Part shown: one piece after another, positions 61,772-64,000 of the stretch
Position numbering within the stretch: the stretch's first letter is position 1
Layout of the letters: each line of letters opens with the position of its first letter
NCBI GenBank assembly: GCA_946621465.1
Contig: CAMOOO010000002.1
Span: forward strand, 124,001-188,000
Reading direction: 5' to 3'
From: an uncultured Clostridia bacterium
GTDB taxonomy: Bacteria > Bacillota > Clostridia > Christensenellales > DTU072
DNA: 64,000 bases
Notes under the pieces: model-generated
What the model saw: only the letters and a program-made list of their open reading frames with translations
What the model was told of the DNA's origin: nothing
Database searches by the model: none
Translations under genes and position numbers: made by a program

Positions 61772-62389
61772 ATGAACTACTACACTAAAAGGGCCATCCA
61801 CTATTCGGTTTTCGTTAGTGAGTTGGTGGGACTTCCGGCAATGGAAGTCTACGAAAAGATCGGACGCATCTTTCTTCGGGAAAACGATGGTTCGATCAAG
61901 AAGGTCCTGTCCGATAAGTTTTTTGCCGGACTGTCCAAGTCTCTTCCCTCTTATCTTGCGTACGTCAACTCCTTTTGCGACTCCAAGATGATCGGGCAAG
62001 AAATAGACGAAAAAGAGGCGATCGTCATCAAAAACGCCATCCTCGATACCATCGAGCGCTATAAGAGCGCTTATGGAAAAGACGTACTGGAGCACATCAT
62101 CTCCAACCTGGACGAACAAATTCAGTTTGCCGTCGTGGCGAGTTTGGGCTTGTTCGTCAAGGGCGCATCTACCGAAAAATACCTTCCCCTGTTGAAACGC
62201 GCGAAAAAATCTCTCGTGGGTATCGACGCGGGCATCGTTCTTTTGGCTCTCGACGAACCGTCGGAAAGAGAAAGGCATTTTTCCGACTTAAAAAAGTGCA
62301 AGATAATCGATCTGTACCCGGAAGTGACGAAGGAAGCCGAGGCGTATTACGATCTTTCTTTCAAAGAAAAAAAACAAGTTGATGAATAA
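61772..62389 (+). CDS. conserved-looking protein of unknown function in the conjugation operon
   Basis: A 205-residue, mostly helical soluble protein with no signal or membrane segment. I recognise no domain. Noticeable parts are YPEVTKEAEAYYDL near the end and a helix-rich middle (YKSAYGKDVLEHIISNLDEQ). AGGAGG lies 7-8 nt before the ATG and the gene is 17 nt after clpP and 15 nt before the coupling protein, so all three are translated from one message. It may be a partner of the protease or the coupling protein. Confidence 0.8.
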   Translation: MNYYTKRAIHYSVFVSELVGLPAMEVYEKIGRIFLRENDGSIKKVLSDKFFAGLSKSLPSYLAYVNSFCDSKMIGQEIDEKEAIVIKNAILDTIERYKSAYGKDVLEHIISNLDEQIQFAVVASLGLFVKGASTEKYLPLLKRAKKSLVGIDAGIVLLALDEPSERERHFSDLKKCKIIDLYPEVTKEAEAYYDLSFKEKKQVDE

Positions 62390-62404
62390 AGGAGGTAAGC
62401 AACA

Positions 62405-64000
62405 ATGATCGACAACGATAACCAGCGCTGGCAATTATACTGCCAGATCGCAAACAACGAGCCCGGGAAGGAACACACCGAGCTTTTGACGGTAGACGAG
62501 CTGAAGGATAACGATAATTTCGTCGTCTATAAGTATGAGGACCAAAAGCGGTATGACACCAAAGGAAATCTCGTGGCTTCCTTCCGGGATGAAGAAGGGA
62601 ACCTCATGATTGCCAGAACGAAAAAGCAGTATCACGAATTAGTTACCGCTCAGTCCGGATCCGGCAAGACCCAATGCGTCATACTCAACGAAGCGCTTTG
62701 TATGGACGGAAAAACCAGTTACGTTTTCCTTGACGTCAAGGGCGAAATCACGGAACGCGCTTATGCTCGTGCGGTCGAACTCTACGGCGAAGAAAACGTT
62801 ATGATCGCCAATTTTATGCAACCCGACTTTTCCACCGTACGCATTTCTCCGCTGGCAGAAATCGCCAAAAAAGTCTGCGATGCCCGCAAAAAAGGAACTG
62901 CCGAGTTGAAAAAAGTCATGCAATGGGCGGAAACAGAGTCTTACAAGTTCGTAGAAAACTGTTTTCCGCTCGAGTCCGTCAAAGACCCCACGTGGGAACG
63001 TGTCGCAAGGGTGTTCCTTTGGAGCATTCTCATGGCGCTGATAGAGGACTTAACCTTAACTGACCGAAAAGCAAAAAGGTACGGTCGTATCCGGCCGAAG
63101 CCCTCTCAAATCAACTTTGCGACCGTAGAAAAGGTTTTCAACTGTTTCGGCGGAAGATTCTTCAGCGACCGTGGTTTCTTTGAAAATCGGCCCAATAGCT
63201 CCGTTGCTAAGCAACGTTCGAAGATGGTTCTCAACAACGCCGATAGCACGCGCCGGAATTACCTGGGTTTTGTTGAAGAGGACCTCTCTAAGTACAATGA
63301 CCCTCGTATCATTTCCATGTCTTCGACAAATACTTTCGAGGTCAAAAAGATGGCACATACCCCGTCTGTTCTGTTTTTGATCTACGACATCAGCGATACG
63401 CGGATGCGGGAATGGGTCAATGTCATTTTCGCTTATGAAATGAGCAAATTGCTGTCTTACAGTCACGAACTCGGCGGTCCTCTTCCGGTCCCCGTTCGTT
63501 TCATGGCGGACGAGTTTCCGACCCTGAAAGCGCATGACATTTATCCCAATATCCTTGCAACAGGAAGAGGAACAAACCTGTTTATGACGATATGCGTCCA
63601 ATCGCTTTCGCAGCTCGAGGCCCGTTATCCGACAGAGTGGAAGACGATGGTCGAGAACTGTGCCATTAAGGTCTTTCTGAGCACCTCCGACTGCAAAACG
63701 GCCGAGAGTTTTATCGGTGATTTGGGAAGAACCACGGTGCCCAGCGCCTCTCACTTTTTGGCCGGACAATATCAATCCGAAGTGCTCCCGGTCGTAACCT
63801 TCGACAAACTCACTCATCGTATGAAGTGGGGCGAGTCGTTCGTCTGTCTTGATCGCAGTATGCCCTTGCACGGTAATTTCGAGATGTATTATAAGACGCC
63901 GGAATTTCTGAGCTATCCTATCGTAAAAAATACCGAGCATATGATGGATGACTGCTTTATCGACGAAACCGAATTTGACGCGCCTTGGATGGACCCTGAT
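62405..64000 (+). CDS. VirD4/TraG-type type IV coupling ATPase, C-terminus beyond window
   Basis: A frame open from the ATG at 62405 (behind AGGAGG) to the window end, at least 532 residues. Walker A is VTAQSGSGKTQ (Lys88), Walker B is FMADEFPTL (Asp369, Glu370), and LATGRGTNLFMTICVQSLSQLE is the TraG/TraD signature region with the Gln finger. The N-terminal membrane helices of classic VirD4 are not visible, so the protein may be a soluble VirD4-like form as in TcpA/TraG of some Gram-positive elements. It brings the DNA-relaxase complex to the type IV secretion channel. Confidence 0.93.
   Translation, partial: MIDNDNQRWQLYCQIANNEPGKEHTELLTVDELKDNDNFVVYKYEDQKRYDTKGNLVASFRDEEGNLMIARTKKQYHELVTAQSGSGKTQCVILNEALCMDGKTSYVFLDVKGEITERAYARAVELYGEENVMIANFMQPDFSTVRISPLAEIAKKVCDARKKGTAELKKVMQWAETESYKFVENCFPLESVKDPTWERVARVFLWSILMALIEDLTLTDRKAKRYGRIRPKPSQINFATVEKVFNCFGGRFFSDRGFFENRPNSSVAKQRSKMVLNNADSTRRNYLGFVEEDLSKYNDPRIISMSSTNTFEVKKMAHTPSVLFLIYDISDTRMREWVNVIFAYEMSKLLSYSHELGGPLPVPVRFMADEFPTLKAHDIYPNILATGRGTNLFMTICVQSLSQLEARYPTEWKTMVENCAIKVFLSTSDCKTAESFIGDLGRTTVPSASHFLAGQYQSEVLPVVTFDKLTHRMKWGESFVCLDRSMPLHGNFEMYYKTPEFLSYPIVKNTEHMMDDCFIDETEFDAPWMDPD

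Overview
The window looks like a chromosomal contig from an uncultured, probably gut-dwelling member of the Bacillota (class Clostridia; Christensenellales-like is my guess and not proven). Support: strong AGGAGG-type ribosome sites, near-consensus TTGACA/TATAAT promoters, lipobox lipoproteins, a spoVT-spoVB-mazG block as in sporulating Firmicutes, DnaD/DnaI-type helicase loaders, FloA/NfeD and many glycan-use genes.

Layout. 1-17613 (minus) is one uninterrupted reading frame for a giant lipoprotein of at least 5,871 residues whose C-terminus lies outside the window. 17.9-23.1 kb holds two LOG-fold nucleotide phosphoribohydrolase-like genes, an alpha/beta hydrolase, a HAD phosphatase and a DnaD/DnaI pair. 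23.3-28.2 kb is a plus-strand unit of a Rad50-like coiled-coil protein with a zinc hook but no visible P-loop, NfeD, FloA and a small protein. 28.4-31.1 kb has a ferredoxin, a membrane protein, an iron alcohol dehydrogenase and an overlooked Cys-rich peptide gene. 31.3-37.9 kb (minus) is a compact housekeeping run: lysoplasmalogenase-like, ppa, comEC (short), spoVT, spoVB, mazG, dus. 37.9-41.3 kb encodes a lipoprotein with 24 Cys/His repeats.

41.4-53.9 kb is a carbohydrate region (GH27 alpha-galactosidase, GH43, GPH sugar symporter, GH110-like beta-helix) interrupted by an accessory island at about 43.3-47.7 kb: a DUF4143 ATPase, a frameshifted gene remnant and a TIR/NB-ARC/TPR STAND protein resembling bacterial immune receptors.

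54-64 kb is a mobile region. Two direct copies of a strongly structured non-coding repeat (54.2-54.5 and 60.8-61.0 kb) bracket a uL15-like orphan, a second DUF4143 ATPase with three-copy 33-bp-period arrays on both sides, a sigma/HTH protein, a large serine recombinase and an HUH Rep with an iteron-rich 159-bp tandem duplication upstream. To the right starts a conjugation operon (ClpP-like protease, unknown protein, VirD4/TraG coupling ATPase) that runs off the window. The arrangement suggests an integrative conjugative element with its own rolling-circle replication module.

The best candidates for undescribed biology are the paired 33-bp arrays around the DUF4143 gene, the duplicated structured element, the giant lipoprotein, the Cys/His repeat lipoprotein, and the ATPase-less Rad50-like protein transcribed with FloA/NfeD.
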